From an uncultured Planctomycetaceae bacterium (lineage in GTDB: Bacteria > Planctomycetota > Planctomycetia > Planctomycetales > Planctomycetaceae): a stretch of 64,000 nucleotides of DNA. Positions 35,458 to 44,623 of this stretch are shown here, piece by piece; position 1 is the first letter of the stretch, and each line of letters starts with the position of its first letter. The notes under the pieces are model-generated. The model searched no databases. It saw nothing but the letters and a program-made list of their open reading frames with translations, and had not been told where the DNA came from. The stretch spans positions 62,001 through 126,000 of the forward strand of contig CALSLT010000001.1 of assembly GCA_943787265.1 (NCBI GenBank), given 5' to 3'. The translations under genes and the position numbers were made by a program.

Positions 35458-38364
35458 ATGATCTATCAGATTAACGACCAACGTTCAGACACACGTTTAG
35501 CCACCAAACCGGCTGCCCGGCGGATGCTATGTGGGCTGCTTCTTGCGTTTCTGAGCGTTGCCCCCTGCCTGGCTGCTCCCAATGTACTGTTCATCGTGGC
35601 GGACGATCTCAATTGTGCGGTGGGGCCATACGTAAACTCTGGTTCGGTTGGGGCGACGGCATTGACTCCGAATCTGGATCGGCTGGCGGCTCGGGGGGTG
35701 ACGTTTGAGCGGGCTTATTGTCAGCAGGCAGTCTGTAATCCGTCTCGGTCTTCGTTTCTGACGGGGCTGAGACCGGATACTGTCGGGGTGGATGATCTGC
35801 GGAAGTCGTTCCGTGAGACGGCTCCGGGAGGCAGCACGCTGGTCACGCTGCCTGAGCACTTTAAGAATCACGGTTACTTCTGCCAGAACATCGGCAAGCT
35901 GTTTCACAACATGGGCGAGACTCAGGATCGTCGCTCGTGGTCGATCGACGAAGTTCTCTTCAAGGGCACGCATGCGGATGACACGGTCTTCGCGAACACT
36001 CCGTGGGGCGGCGATTCCAAAAAGCCGTACAAGGCGGAAGTGACCGAGGCTCACGACGTTCCGGACACAGCCTATCGAGACGGGCAGATTGCGAACCTGG
36101 CTGCGGCGATGTTGCGTGACCATGCCGGAAGCGAGCAGCCGTTCTTTCTGGGCGTTGGCTTCTGGCGGCCTCATCTTCCGTTCGTGGCTCCGAAGAAGTA
36201 TTGGGACCTTTATCAGCCCGAGAAGATTCCAATGCCTAATCCAACAACCGCTCCGCAGGGCGTGCCCGACATTGCGATGCACGAGTCGCGCGAAATCAAA
36301 GGCTACGGAAAGACGCCGAAAGATCGACCGTTTACGGAAGAGGAGATCCGTCACTACCGCCACGGTTACTACGCATCGATCAGTTTTATGGATGCGCAGA
36401 TCGGTGAGATTCTCGACGCTCTCGATGAAAGCGGCGAGGCGGATGACACGATCATCGTGTTCACGTCAGACCACGGCTTCCACATTGGCGAGCAATCTTT
36501 GTGGGGGAAGACATCCAACTTCGAACTCGATGCACGAGTGCCATTCATCATTGCTTCGCCGGGCCACAAGAACGGGCACGGCCGACGGTCAACCGCGCTT
36601 GTCGAACTTGTTGACCTTTACCCAACTTTGGCAGAACTGGCAGAGATCGACAGCGACCTTCCAGAGACGCTTGAAGGTTCCAGTCAAGCCGCAGTCGTGG
36701 TCGATCCTGAAGAGACGATCAAAGAAGTCGCTTTCACGCAGCATCAGCAGCCGTTCTATGGCAGTCGAAAAAACTGGGAGGCGTGGGGATACTCGGTTCG
36801 GACTGCTCGATGGAGATTTACCGAGTGGCGATCGATCGCTGTCGGCACCGTGATCGATCGCGAACTTTATGATCACGAAAATGACGGCCGGGAGACAAGA
36901 AACCTGGCCGGCTCTCCAGTTCACACCAACGTGGTCGAACAACTCGCGATCCGCCTGGCAAAACAGTTTCCGATCGAGGTGCGTAATGTCCAGGCCGGAG
37001 AATTGTTACTGCAACCCGGACAGGATGTTGAGGATTTTGCGAAGCAGATTTCGCCGGGAGATGTCGTCGTGCTGAAAGATGGTGTCTGGAAGGACGCCGA
37101 GCTGAAATTCGAACGGTTACCAGGAACGGCAGAAAAGCCCATCGTCATCAGAGCCGAAACGCCAGGAAAGGTGATTCTCACAGGAGCAACCGAGTTTCGC
37201 TTATCGGGTCAGCACGTCACGGTATCTGGACTTGTCTTTCGAAATACGAGTGGCGTAAGTGACGTGGTGCAGTTGCGTACTCACAGCGAACGACACGCTC
37301 ATCATTGCCGGATGACTGATTGCGTTTTCGAAGAAACCGCTGACTTCCAGGCAAAGATCGAGTCGCGATGGCTGTCTGTTTACGGCACGCACAACCGCAT
37401 TGATCATTGCTATTTTGCAGGCAAAAAGAATCGCGGGCCGACTTTCGTTGTCTGGGTGGGCGACGAGCCTCAGCACCACCACATCGACCATAACCATTTC
37501 GGCCCTCGACCTGAGCTTGGCAGGAATGGCGGCGAGACGATTCGAATTGGAACGAGCGAAGTTTCCGAGCAGGATTCGCAGACGACCGTCGAGCACAACT
37601 ACTTTCATGCCTGCGACGGCGAAGCCGAGGCGATTTCGAACAAGTCATGCGGCAACGTTTACCGCTACAACGTTTTCGATGAATGTTCCGGAACTCTGAC
37701 TCTGCGGCATGGGCATCGATGCCTTGTCGAAGGCAACGTCTTCCTTGGCAATAAGAAGGGCGGCACGGGAGGCGTGCGAATCATTGGGCAGTCGCACACG
37801 GTCATTAACAACTACTTCGAAGGTCTGCGTGGTGACGCTGAACGAGCGGCCGTCTGCTTCATGAACGGCGTTCCAAATTCGTCATTAAACAGCTACGCAC
37901 CAGTTAGCGAGGCCACCGTTGCACACAACACGTTTGTTGATTGCAAGGTGTCGATTGAGTTGGGCGTTGGCGCGGGCCGCAAGCAGTCGGCAGCCCCCAC
38001 TGATTGTCGCGTGACTCACAACGCGTTCCTGCCGGACAAGTGGCCGGTCTTCCGAAGTCATGCAGACGTTGTTGCTTTCGACTGGCGAGGCAATCGACAT
38101 CAGACCGGCCGTCACCATGATGGTCAACCGGTCGAGCTTGAGCGCTCGGATCTGAAATTCGTTCGATCAACAGATGGACTATTTCGACCGAGCGATGTCA
38201 CTGTCATGACTGTCGATCTTCCGTCGAGTGTCAAACTGGACTTTGACGGCTCAAATCGAACCGGACAGCCGATCTGCGGCTGCGACGCGCCGGGTGGACT
38301 GTTTGCCGATCGAGCTAATGCGAGATCAACCGGACCATCGTGGAAGCTTGCGTCGAATAAGTGA
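35458..38364 (+). CDS. bifunctional sulfatase / PL6-family polysaccharide lyase, exported
   Basis: This 968-residue fusion carries two catalytic domains. A signal peptide precedes APNVLFIVADDLN. The sulfatase domain (about 42-510) resembles iduronate-2-sulfatases, with formylglycine motif CNPSR at 93-97, GKLFHN and FTSDHGFHIGEQSLWGKTSN. From about 525 begins a right-handed beta-helix of PL6 (chondroitinase B/alginate lyase). ISNKSCGN supplies lysine 729 and LRHGHRC supplies arginine 750. Their 21-residue spacing equals that of K250/R271 in chondroitinase B. NGGETIRIG and the GGVRIIG coil are also typical. The protein should desulfate and cleave a sulfated uronic-acid polymer. ATG 35458 was chosen; ATG 35524 would also leave a signal peptide. 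Confidence 0.9.
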   Translation: MIYQINDQRSDTRLATKPAARRMLCGLLLAFLSVAPCLAAPNVLFIVADDLNCAVGPYVNSGSVGATALTPNLDRLAARGVTFERAYCQQAVCNPSRSSFLTGLRPDTVGVDDLRKSFRETAPGGSTLVTLPEHFKNHGYFCQNIGKLFHNMGETQDRRSWSIDEVLFKGTHADDTVFANTPWGGDSKKPYKAEVTEAHDVPDTAYRDGQIANLAAAMLRDHAGSEQPFFLGVGFWRPHLPFVAPKKYWDLYQPEKIPMPNPTTAPQGVPDIAMHESREIKGYGKTPKDRPFTEEEIRHYRHGYYASISFMDAQIGEILDALDESGEADDTIIVFTSDHGFHIGEQSLWGKTSNFELDARVPFIIASPGHKNGHGRRSTALVELVDLYPTLAELAEIDSDLPETLEGSSQAAVVVDPEETIKEVAFTQHQQPFYGSRKNWEAWGYSVRTARWRFTEWRSIAVGTVIDRELYDHENDGRETRNLAGSPVHTNVVEQLAIRLAKQFPIEVRNVQAGELLLQPGQDVEDFAKQISPGDVVVLKDGVWKDAELKFERLPGTAEKPIVIRAETPGKVILTGATEFRLSGQHVTVSGLVFRNTSGVSDVVQLRTHSERHAHHCRMTDCVFEETADFQAKIESRWLSVYGTHNRIDHCYFAGKKNRGPTFVVWVGDEPQHHHIDHNHFGPRPELGRNGGETIRIGTSEVSEQDSQTTVEHNYFHACDGEAEAISNKSCGNVYRYNVFDECSGTLTLRHGHRCLVEGNVFLGNKKGGTGGVRIIGQSHTVINNYFEGLRGDAERAAVCFMNGVPNSSLNSYAPVSEATVAHNTFVDCKVSIELGVGAGRKQSAAPTDCRVTHNAFLPDKWPVFRSHADVVAFDWRGNRHQTGRHHDGQPVELERSDLKFVRSTDGLFRPSDVTVMTVDLPSSVKLDFDGSNRTGQPICGCDAPGGLFADRANARSTGPSWKLASNK

Positions 38365-38492
38365 CGAGTGCGGAGTTGCAGCCAACGGCCGTTGACCGAT
38401 TCTGGATAGCTCTTTCGATCGAGAATTCAAACTAAAGTCGATAGCCTTCGGGCAGCCTTGATTGATTCTCGTTTATCGAAAGACGATTGAAA

Positions 38493-39368
38493 ATGTTCGC
38501 TTTCCGGATGCTTCGTCAGATTTGTCTTACCGTCATTCTTGTGGGTTCATTGAGCGTTGCAGAGTCGGCTTCACCGGTGATCAACAAAGATATCGAGTTT
38601 GCCAATGTCGATGGGCATAGTCTGAAACTCGACCTCTATCTGCCGGCCGATTCAAAGAATGCTCCGTTGGTTGTCTGGATTCACGGTGGTGGCTGGAAAG
38701 CTGGCAGTAAGAGTAACTGCCCGATTTCATGGCTCACTGACGACGGCTATGCAGTGGCCAGTATTTCCTACCGGCTGACCGACAAGGCAATATTTCCGGC
38801 CCAGCTTCATGATTGTAAGGCAGCAATACGGTGGCTGCGGGCGAACGATGACAAGCATGGCTACAGCACGGCGAAGATAGCCATTTCAGGAAGCAGTGCC
38901 GGTGGTCACCTGGCTGCTCTGGTCGGGACTTCCGGAGATGTAAAAAAGCTCGAAGGAACGGTCGGCGGGAACCTTGATCACTCGTCGCGAGTCGATGCGG
39001 TCGTCGATTTCTACGGAGCGACAGATTTCGTGCTGAGATCAAAGACGCAACCGCACCGTGCGAACGAGAAAGGCTCGGTTGTGTATCGGCTGTTGGGTGG
39101 TGGTGCCGACAAAAAGGTCGACCTCGCGAAACAAGCCTCTGCCGCATTCCACGTTTCGAAGGATGATCCACCATTCCTGGTATTTCACGGCTCGAATGAC
39201 AAGACCGTTTTGATCGACCAGTCGCAGCGGATTAACGAGGTTTACTCGAAAGCCGGGTTGCCAATTGCTCTGCACGTCCTGGAAGGCTCAGGACACGGCG
39301 GAAAAGAATTCTATTCGGGCGAGCGGCGAGGCATCATTTGCGAGTTCCTCACGAAGCACCTGCGGTAA
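38493..39368 (+). CDS. exported alpha/beta hydrolase (esterase, BD-FAE-like)
   Basis: This 291-residue enzyme has a signal peptide (ending AESAS near 26). VVWIHGGGWKAGSK is the oxyanion-hole HGGGW motif. The nucleophile is in GSSAGGHLAAL. The late acid lies in HGSNDKTV and the histidine in GSGHGG. This hormone-sensitive-lipase/feruloyl-acetyl-esterase-like type removes acyl groups from carbohydrates. Its place between two sulfatase genes suggests deacylation of the same polysaccharide. The fusion gene ends 128 bases upstream. ATG 38493 is used; a TTG two codons earlier is less likely. Confidence 0.9.
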   Translation: MFAFRMLRQICLTVILVGSLSVAESASPVINKDIEFANVDGHSLKLDLYLPADSKNAPLVVWIHGGGWKAGSKSNCPISWLTDDGYAVASISYRLTDKAIFPAQLHDCKAAIRWLRANDDKHGYSTAKIAISGSSAGGHLAALVGTSGDVKKLEGTVGGNLDHSSRVDAVVDFYGATDFVLRSKTQPHRANEKGSVVYRLLGGGADKKVDLAKQASAAFHVSKDDPPFLVFHGSNDKTVLIDQSQRINEVYSKAGLPIALHVLEGSGHGGKEFYSGERRGIICEFLTKHLR

Positions 39369-39421
39369 GACGACGTTTTCGTTCGCGCAGCTGGAGCATC
39401 GGATCATTAATCAGGTGAATT

Positions 39422-40795
39422 ATGAATAAGTTAGTCGTTGCGTCGTTGGCCATGTTTGGTGCTTGTACCCAATTTGCAGAGGCAGCAAAGCCGAATGTCG
39501 TCATGTTACTGGCCGACGATCTCGGCTATCAGGACGTTGGCTGTTACGACGGACCAGTTAGGACGCCAGCGATTGACGGACTCGCCGCAAAGGGCGTTCG
39601 GTTTACCGATTTTTATTCCGGATGCGCAGTGTGTTCTCCGTCGAGAGCGACGTTGATGACCGGCCGGCATCACATTCGCGCGGGAGTCTACAGTTGGATT
39701 CACGATGCCAGTCAGAATTCTCATTTGCTTGAGCGAGAGGTCACGCTCGCCGAAGTTCTGAAGAAGAACGGATACTCAACGGCTCACATCGGCAAGTGGC
39801 ATCTTGGTCTGCCAACCAAAGAACGGAAGAAGCCAACGCCGGACAAGCACGGATTCGATCACTGGTTCGCGACATGGAACAATGCCGAGCCAAGTCACAA
39901 GAATCCGCACAACTTCATTCGCAACGGCAAGCCTGTCGGCAAACTGGAAGGATACTCGTGTCAGCTTGTGGCTGATGAAGCGGTCGACTGGCTGGACAAT
40001 CATCGCGACAAAGAAGCTCCCTTCTTTCTGAACGTCTGGTTTCATGAACCCCATGCACCGATTGCAGCTCCGGATGGAATCGTTGAGGGATACGGAAAGC
40101 TCAAGGACAAAGCGGCGATTTACTCTGGCACGATCGACAACACAGACCGAGCAATCGCCAGACTGCTTAAGAAACTGGCCGAGATCGATGATCCTGGCAA
40201 CACGCTGATCATCTACGCTTCAGACAACGGCAGTTACCGCGATGACCGAACGGGCGGCCTACGAGGACGCAAAGGCCTGAACTGGGAAGGCGGCATTCGA
40301 GTCCCAGGAATCTTTTGTTGGCCAGGTACGATCGGACATGGCGTTGAAGCGACGAATCCAGCTGGCCTCGTGGACGTACTGCCCACTGTTTGCGGATTGC
40401 TCGGACTGGAAAAACCAGCGGGGGTTCATCTCGACGGTTCAGACCTGACTTCGATTTTGACCGGAAACAATGGCAAGTTCTCACGGCATCAGCCGCTGTT
40501 CTGGCATCTCCAGAAGTCTCGACCAGTGGTGGCGATGCGGGATGGTCAGTACTCGCTGGTGGCCGATCCGGACTACGAACTATCGACAAACAACATGTTT
40601 CAGGAAGCGTGGATACCCAAAGTCAAAACCGGTGGCTACCGAAATTTTCAGTTGTTCGATCTGGCTTCGGATCCGCAACAGACAACGAATATCGCGGACA
40701 AACATCCCGAGCTGCTCGCTCGATTGAAAGCAAAACTTCTCAAGATCAACGCCAGCATCATGGCAGACGGTCACGACTGGCATTTGAAGAAGTGA
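39422..40795 (+). CDS. exported sulfatase (arylsulfatase A-like)
   Basis: This 457-residue sulfatase has a signal peptide (about 1-21), metal-site MLLADDLGYQDVG, formylglycine motif CSPSR at 71-75, IGKWHLG near 123-129 and YASDNGSYRDD. It has no extra domain. AGGTGA precedes ATG 39422 by 5 bases. It lies 53 bases behind the esterase gene and probably belongs to the same transcription unit. The two sulfatases differ in their substrate loops, so they likely remove sulfate from different positions of one polymer; that is an inference. Confidence 0.95.
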   Translation: MNKLVVASLAMFGACTQFAEAAKPNVVMLLADDLGYQDVGCYDGPVRTPAIDGLAAKGVRFTDFYSGCAVCSPSRATLMTGRHHIRAGVYSWIHDASQNSHLLEREVTLAEVLKKNGYSTAHIGKWHLGLPTKERKKPTPDKHGFDHWFATWNNAEPSHKNPHNFIRNGKPVGKLEGYSCQLVADEAVDWLDNHRDKEAPFFLNVWFHEPHAPIAAPDGIVEGYGKLKDKAAIYSGTIDNTDRAIARLLKKLAEIDDPGNTLIIYASDNGSYRDDRTGGLRGRKGLNWEGGIRVPGIFCWPGTIGHGVEATNPAGLVDVLPTVCGLLGLEKPAGVHLDGSDLTSILTGNNGKFSRHQPLFWHLQKSRPVVAMRDGQYSLVADPDYELSTNNMFQEAWIPKVKTGGYRNFQLFDLASDPQQTTNIADKHPELLARLKAKLLKINASIMADGHDWHLKK

Positions 40796-40896
40796 CAACG
40801 ACTAGCGATTCACTGAGACAGATGCATCAAGACGCCTGTTTCGGTCATTCTCACTGGCCGTTTTGCGAGTGTCTGCCATGTGTCCAACACTTACGG

Positions 40897-42168
40897 TCAG
40901 TCCGCTGTGGAATGATCGATGAAGACGATGTGCGAGGGGTTGCCGACAGGGGCATAGTGGCCCGTAAACTCAATACCGCCGGTTTTGTGGTTCACTTTAA
41001 AGACCGCAATGTTGTCTGCTCGCTGATTTCCACAGTAGAGAAACCGACCGGTGGGATCGAAGCTGAAGCTGCGTGGATAGTTTCCTCGTGTCCATTCTTC
41101 GCCAACGAACGTGAGATCGCCCTTCGAGCCAATCGAAAAGATGCCGATGCTGTCATGCAGTCGGTTGCCCGCATAGACGAATTTCCCGTCAGCTGAAACA
41201 AGAATTTCAGAGCAGAAGTTACTTCCGGCGAACTCAGGCGGGAGCGTTGAGATTGTTTGGCGCGAGGATAGTCGTCCCAATCTGGAGTCGTAGTCGAACA
41301 GCACAATTGTCGAGCCTTCTTCCTGGATCGAATAGAACCACCGACCATTGGGATGAAAGTGGAAATGTCGTGGCCCATCGCCAGGCGGCAGCACAACGGC
41401 ATGCGGTTCGTTCGGCGTCAGGACACCGTTCTTCTGGTCGAACTTCCAGACGAAGATGCGATCCAGGCCCAGGTCAACATGCAGGACGAAACGTCCCGAG
41501 GGATCAGCCTGAATCATGTGCGCGTGAGTCCGATCGTGTCCGCTGAAAGCAAAGCTGCCTGGCGGTGCATTAGTCGCTCTCGTGGGGCCGATCTTTCCTT
41601 TGTCATTCTTGATGTCTGTCGCTTTGCCAAGCTGGCCGTCGGCCAGAATCGGAAGTACCGCAATTGAACCTCCGAAATAGTTAGCAACCAGAAGGAAACG
41701 TCCAGAAGGATGCAGGCTCACGTAGGTCGGGCCATCGCCGCCCGAAGGCACCGTGTTCAACAGCTTTAATTTCCCGTCTGCCGGATTGACTGCGAAAGCG
41801 CTGACTGAGCCTTCCTTGCGGCCCCCTACGCGATCAGTCTCATTGGATGAGTACAGTCGAGTGCCAGCGGTGTTCACTGCCAGGCAACTCGGGCTCGTTC
41901 CCATTTCGTAGATGCCGGCAGGCGTCATCGCTCCCGTTTTACGATTGACCTGAAACAGGTGAATACCTCGACCATTGCCGGGCGGTAAATCGACCTGCGT
42001 TGGCAACGTATCTTTGAGTGGAGCACTGAAGGTGCCAACGTAGGCCATGAGCGGCTTGCGATCTTCCTTCGGCTGCGCGTAGGACGAACGACCGAGAAGC
42101 GATATTACAGACGCGATTACGACAGAAGTCAGTAGGACAAAACGGCAGAAACGTACGATGCGAGTCAT
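40897..42168 (-). CDS. exported lactonase-family seven-bladed beta-propeller protein
   Basis: This 423-residue protein has a signal peptide (ending RSSYAQP near 33). Repeated beta-propeller blades of the 6-phosphogluconolactonase (YbhE/Pgl) type follow, including GDGPTYVSLHPSGRFLLVAN, GDGPRHFHFHPNGRWFYSI and RSFSFDPTGRFLYCGNQRAD. The true Pgl enzyme is cytosolic; this one is exported, so the substrate is likely another lactone or the protein may have a different task. It converges with the sulfatase cluster, 101 bases away. AAGGA precedes ATG 42168. Confidence 0.88.
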   Translation of the reverse strand: MTRIVRFCRFVLLTSVVIASVISLLGRSSYAQPKEDRKPLMAYVGTFSAPLKDTLPTQVDLPPGNGRGIHLFQVNRKTGAMTPAGIYEMGTSPSCLAVNTAGTRLYSSNETDRVGGRKEGSVSAFAVNPADGKLKLLNTVPSGGDGPTYVSLHPSGRFLLVANYFGGSIAVLPILADGQLGKATDIKNDKGKIGPTRATNAPPGSFAFSGHDRTHAHMIQADPSGRFVLHVDLGLDRIFVWKFDQKNGVLTPNEPHAVVLPPGDGPRHFHFHPNGRWFYSIQEEGSTIVLFDYDSRLGRLSSRQTISTLPPEFAGSNFCSEILVSADGKFVYAGNRLHDSIGIFSIGSKGDLTFVGEEWTRGNYPRSFSFDPTGRFLYCGNQRADNIAVFKVNHKTGGIEFTGHYAPVGNPSHIVFIDHSTAD

Positions 42169-42398
42169 AGGAAGAATCCTTCTGGATGACTAAATGGAAT
42201 GTTTGCCGTCCTTTGCGACGGCTGTGAGAGGTATATTCAGTACAGGCAACACGTGAGATCAACATCCAGTCCACCATCCTTCGGCCTCGACTACGGTGTC
42301 CCACACTTCTCGCTACGCCAGAGCAGACACCCTGTCACTGCCTATCGACTTTGCTGGATTCCTATCTCCGATCGAAATGGCCGCTAGTCGGTGCCCCT

Positions 42399-42644
42399 CT
42401 ATTCGCTGGTCTCGTCCATGCCGCTGAGTGCTTTCAGAAAAGTCTCAAATTCCATCTGGCAGCAGTGGCAATTCTGCAGGTGATTCTGGACTGCCACCAT
42501 TGCTGATTCAATTGGCAGGCCGGCAAGCAGCGTCTCGGCAAACTCTGCGACGTGGTCCAAACAGCCATCGCAGTCAATCTCGTCGGGAGTCGTGGACGCG
42601 ACCAGTTGGACGAGCGATGAGACCTGTTGTTTTGATAAAGGCAT
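42399..42644 (-). CDS. small zinc-finger anti-sigma-factor-like protein
   Basis: This 81-residue protein contains HLQNCHCCQMEFETF (about 55-69), the H-x3-C-x2-C motif of zf-HC2 anti-sigma factors, and an earlier CDGC pair near 25-28. There is no membrane helix, so it would act in the cytosol as a redox- or zinc-sensitive partner. It follows the sigma factor gene by 14 bases and most probably binds that factor. Confidence 0.75.
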   Translation of the reverse strand: MPLSKQQVSSLVQLVASTTPDEIDCDGCLDHVAEFAETLLAGLPIESAMVAVQNHLQNCHCCQMEFETFLKALSGMDETSE

Positions 42645-42658
42645 TCGTCTGTTTCCAA

Positions 42659-43258
42659 TCAGGCAATACTGCCGGTGAGGTCTTCGGCAGAATATCCAGC
42701 CGCTTCAAGTCCGCTTTTCAACTTGGTGCGTGCATCATGGACAAGCTTATAAACGGCGTTGCGGTTGCTCGCTGTCCTGTTGGCAATCTCCTCAACAGGC
42801 ATGCCGCTCAACACTGCGCGTACAGCCGTCTGCTGGCGATCGGACAAGTCGTCAATCAACTCTGACAGATTCTGATAGATCGAACTTTGTTCGATCTGCT
42901 CCGCCGCTCCGGGTAAAGTGTCGACCGCCACATCGAGCTTCAGACCTTCACCATCCGCGAATTGTTCAAGCGAGACATCTTTGAAATGTTTTCGCCGAAC
43001 CTGGCTGGTAGCGAGTCGCACGGCGATCGACATCGCCCACGTGGGAAACTGGCTTCGTCCTTCGAACTGGTCAATCTTCTCGAGGATTCTGATTAACGCA
43101 TCCTGAGCGATATCTTCCGCGAAGCTTTCACCGCCTGACGAGAATACTTTCTTCAAACCACGAACCAGCCGGACTCTCAATGCAGTGAGAGCCTCTTCCT
43201 GCTGAGTGGGATCCTTCAGCTTCTCAACCCACGGATCTGACGTCATGGGCTCTGGCAT
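42659..43258 (-). CDS. ECF-type RNA polymerase sigma factor
   Basis: This 199-residue sigma-70-family protein has region 2 at about 20-95, containing EDIAQDALIRILEKIDQFEG and FPTWAMSIAVRLA. Region 4 is at about 135-190, containing LSDRQQTAVRAVLSGMPVEE and ASNRNAVYKLVHDARTKLKS. Start ATG 43258 was chosen because GGAGG lies 11 bases upstream; an in-frame ATG at 43363 would add 35 atypical residues. It is cotranscribed with the zinc-finger protein. The nearby thioredoxin and reductase genes make a redox or stress regulon plausible, which is an inference. Confidence 0.9.
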   Translation of the reverse strand: MPEPMTSDPWVEKLKDPTQQEEALTALRVRLVRGLKKVFSSGGESFAEDIAQDALIRILEKIDQFEGRSQFPTWAMSIAVRLATSQVRRKHFKDVSLEQFADGEGLKLDVAVDTLPGAAEQIEQSSIYQNLSELIDDLSDRQQTAVRAVLSGMPVEEIANRTASNRNAVYKLVHDARTKLKSGLEAAGYSAEDLTGSIA

Positions 43259-43449
43259 CGTGCGATCGGCCTCCTGAAAACTGAAAAAACGGGACGCCGA
43301 GATGAGACACTCGTCGTCCCGTTCTGGTTCCAGTATTGTCGAGGTCCGGATTGTACCCTTCAAACAGTTAAGAGTGAATCATTCAACGATTGCGGCCAGC
43401 ATGTCAGAAGATTTGAGATAATCCAGACGGAGCAACGCTGGCCGTCACC

Positions 43450-43812
43450 TTACTCAGAGCAACTGCAACCATCACTCGAACACGTCGCAGGCTCTTTCGA
43501 GTGTTCAGCGACGAATTCCTCGAGAGACTCCTTCGAGACGGCACCAAGTCTTCGCGCCTTTACCTCGCCGTTCTGAAACAGCAGGAACGCGGGGATCGAC
43601 TGAATCCCATACTCGGTTGCGGCCTGCGGAGACTCATCGACATTCACTTTGACGATCTTCGCTCGCCCATCCAATGCTTCGGCAAGCTGATCAACGATCG
43701 GCCCCATTGCTCGGCAAGGTCCACACCACGGAGCCCAGAAATCGACCAGAACCGGCTGATCGGATTGAAGAATCTCCTGGCTGAAAGTCGTGTCGTTTGC
43801 TGTGGTCGTCAT
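43450..43812 (-). CDS. trxA: thioredoxin
   Basis: This 120-residue cytosolic thioredoxin has active site W29-C30-G-P-C33, the cis-proline loop SIPAFLLF and the usual fold length. A C-terminal tail of about 17 residues adds four cysteines (CSSDGCSCSE), which typical TrxA lacks. AGGAGA precedes ATG 43812. The gene for a ferredoxin:thioredoxin reductase catalytic subunit lies 66 bases upstream on the same strand, so this thioredoxin is probably the target of that enzyme rather than only of NADPH-thioredoxin reductase. Confidence 0.95.
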   Translation of the reverse strand: MTTTANDTTFSQEILQSDQPVLVDFWAPWCGPCRAMGPIVDQLAEALDGRAKIVKVNVDESPQAATEYGIQSIPAFLLFQNGEVKARRLGAVSKESLEEFVAEHSKEPATCSSDGCSCSE

Positions 43813-43878
43813 CTTGCTTCTCCTGGTTGGGTGAGTTCATTTTCCGTTGCGATCCGCCCTTCAGCTCGCGGCCTTTGA

Positions 43879-44286
43879 TCAATTTTCGGTGACCTGATGC
43901 CGAGCCTCACGGCCCTTATCGGGAGTCGGATCTTTCACCAGTCCATAAACCTGCCGCCCCTCATGATCTTCCGGAAGGTACTCAGTAATTGGCTGTCCTT
44001 CTTCATTGGTGAAGAGCAAACAATGGCAGTATTTGAACTGCTTCATTTCATCGCAGGCACACACCGAACGACGACTTTCTTCAAGCTCCGCCTTCTTGTC
44101 CGGGTAAAAATTGCAGGGACAAAGCGGACTTCCCAACTCATCAATATGCTGAGCCAGGCCTAAGACAACAGCCGCCGTCACCTCAGATTCCGGATGCCCG
44201 CAGGTCCCACTTTTTTCTCGATATTTTTCAACATACCGCTCCATGCGGCTCATCGATTTGGCAGACGGAACAGAATCGGAAGGCAT
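43879..44286 (-). CDS. ferredoxin:thioredoxin reductase catalytic (beta) subunit
   Basis: This 135-residue protein shows CPC (56-58), CAC (76-78) and CHC (87-89), close to the canonical CPC-x16-CPC-x8-CHC of plant and cyanobacterial reductases (17 residues in the first gap here). By analogy four cysteines hold the [4Fe-4S] cluster and two form the active disulfide. C29 is extra. No gene for the variable (alpha) subunit is nearby, as in the single-subunit reductases of anaerobes and archaea. A perfect AAGGAG lies 6 bases before ATG 44286, which decides the start. It pairs with the adjacent thioredoxin. Confidence 0.9.
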   Translation of the reverse strand: MPSDSVPSAKSMSRMERYVEKYREKSGTCGHPESEVTAAVVLGLAQHIDELGSPLCPCNFYPDKKAELEESRRSVCACDEMKQFKYCHCLLFTNEEGQPITEYLPEDHEGRQVYGLVKDPTPDKGREARHQVTEN

Positions 44287-44623
44287 CAAAGACTCCTTAA
44301 TCATTCCAACGTCTGGTTCTTACCAGACGACGTACTGAGGAATTACGCACTCTTGAGACGCCGTTACTACCGACCGTCTTACCCAGCCATCGAAAAATTC
44401 TTTGGCTCATCCGCTGACATCCCCAACTGCCGTTTCGCGGCAACGAGCCCGTCTGGACCAGCGCATCCCGGCGAGAGAATGTCAGCAATTACCGCTTGGT
44501 GCGTAAGAACAGATGACTCGTCGCGTCCAAGCAAGTTGACGACAATGCGAAAGCGGAAATCGAATCGCGTTGCAGCATCAATGAAACAACGTGGATAAGC
44601 GAAATTCAGGAAGTGAAAGCATC
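44287..44623. other. divergent intergenic region, nothing recognised
   Basis: This region lies between the reductase gene (minus) and the DNA glycosylase gene (plus). It contains the ribosome sites of both and no recognisable further element. Confidence 0.4.
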
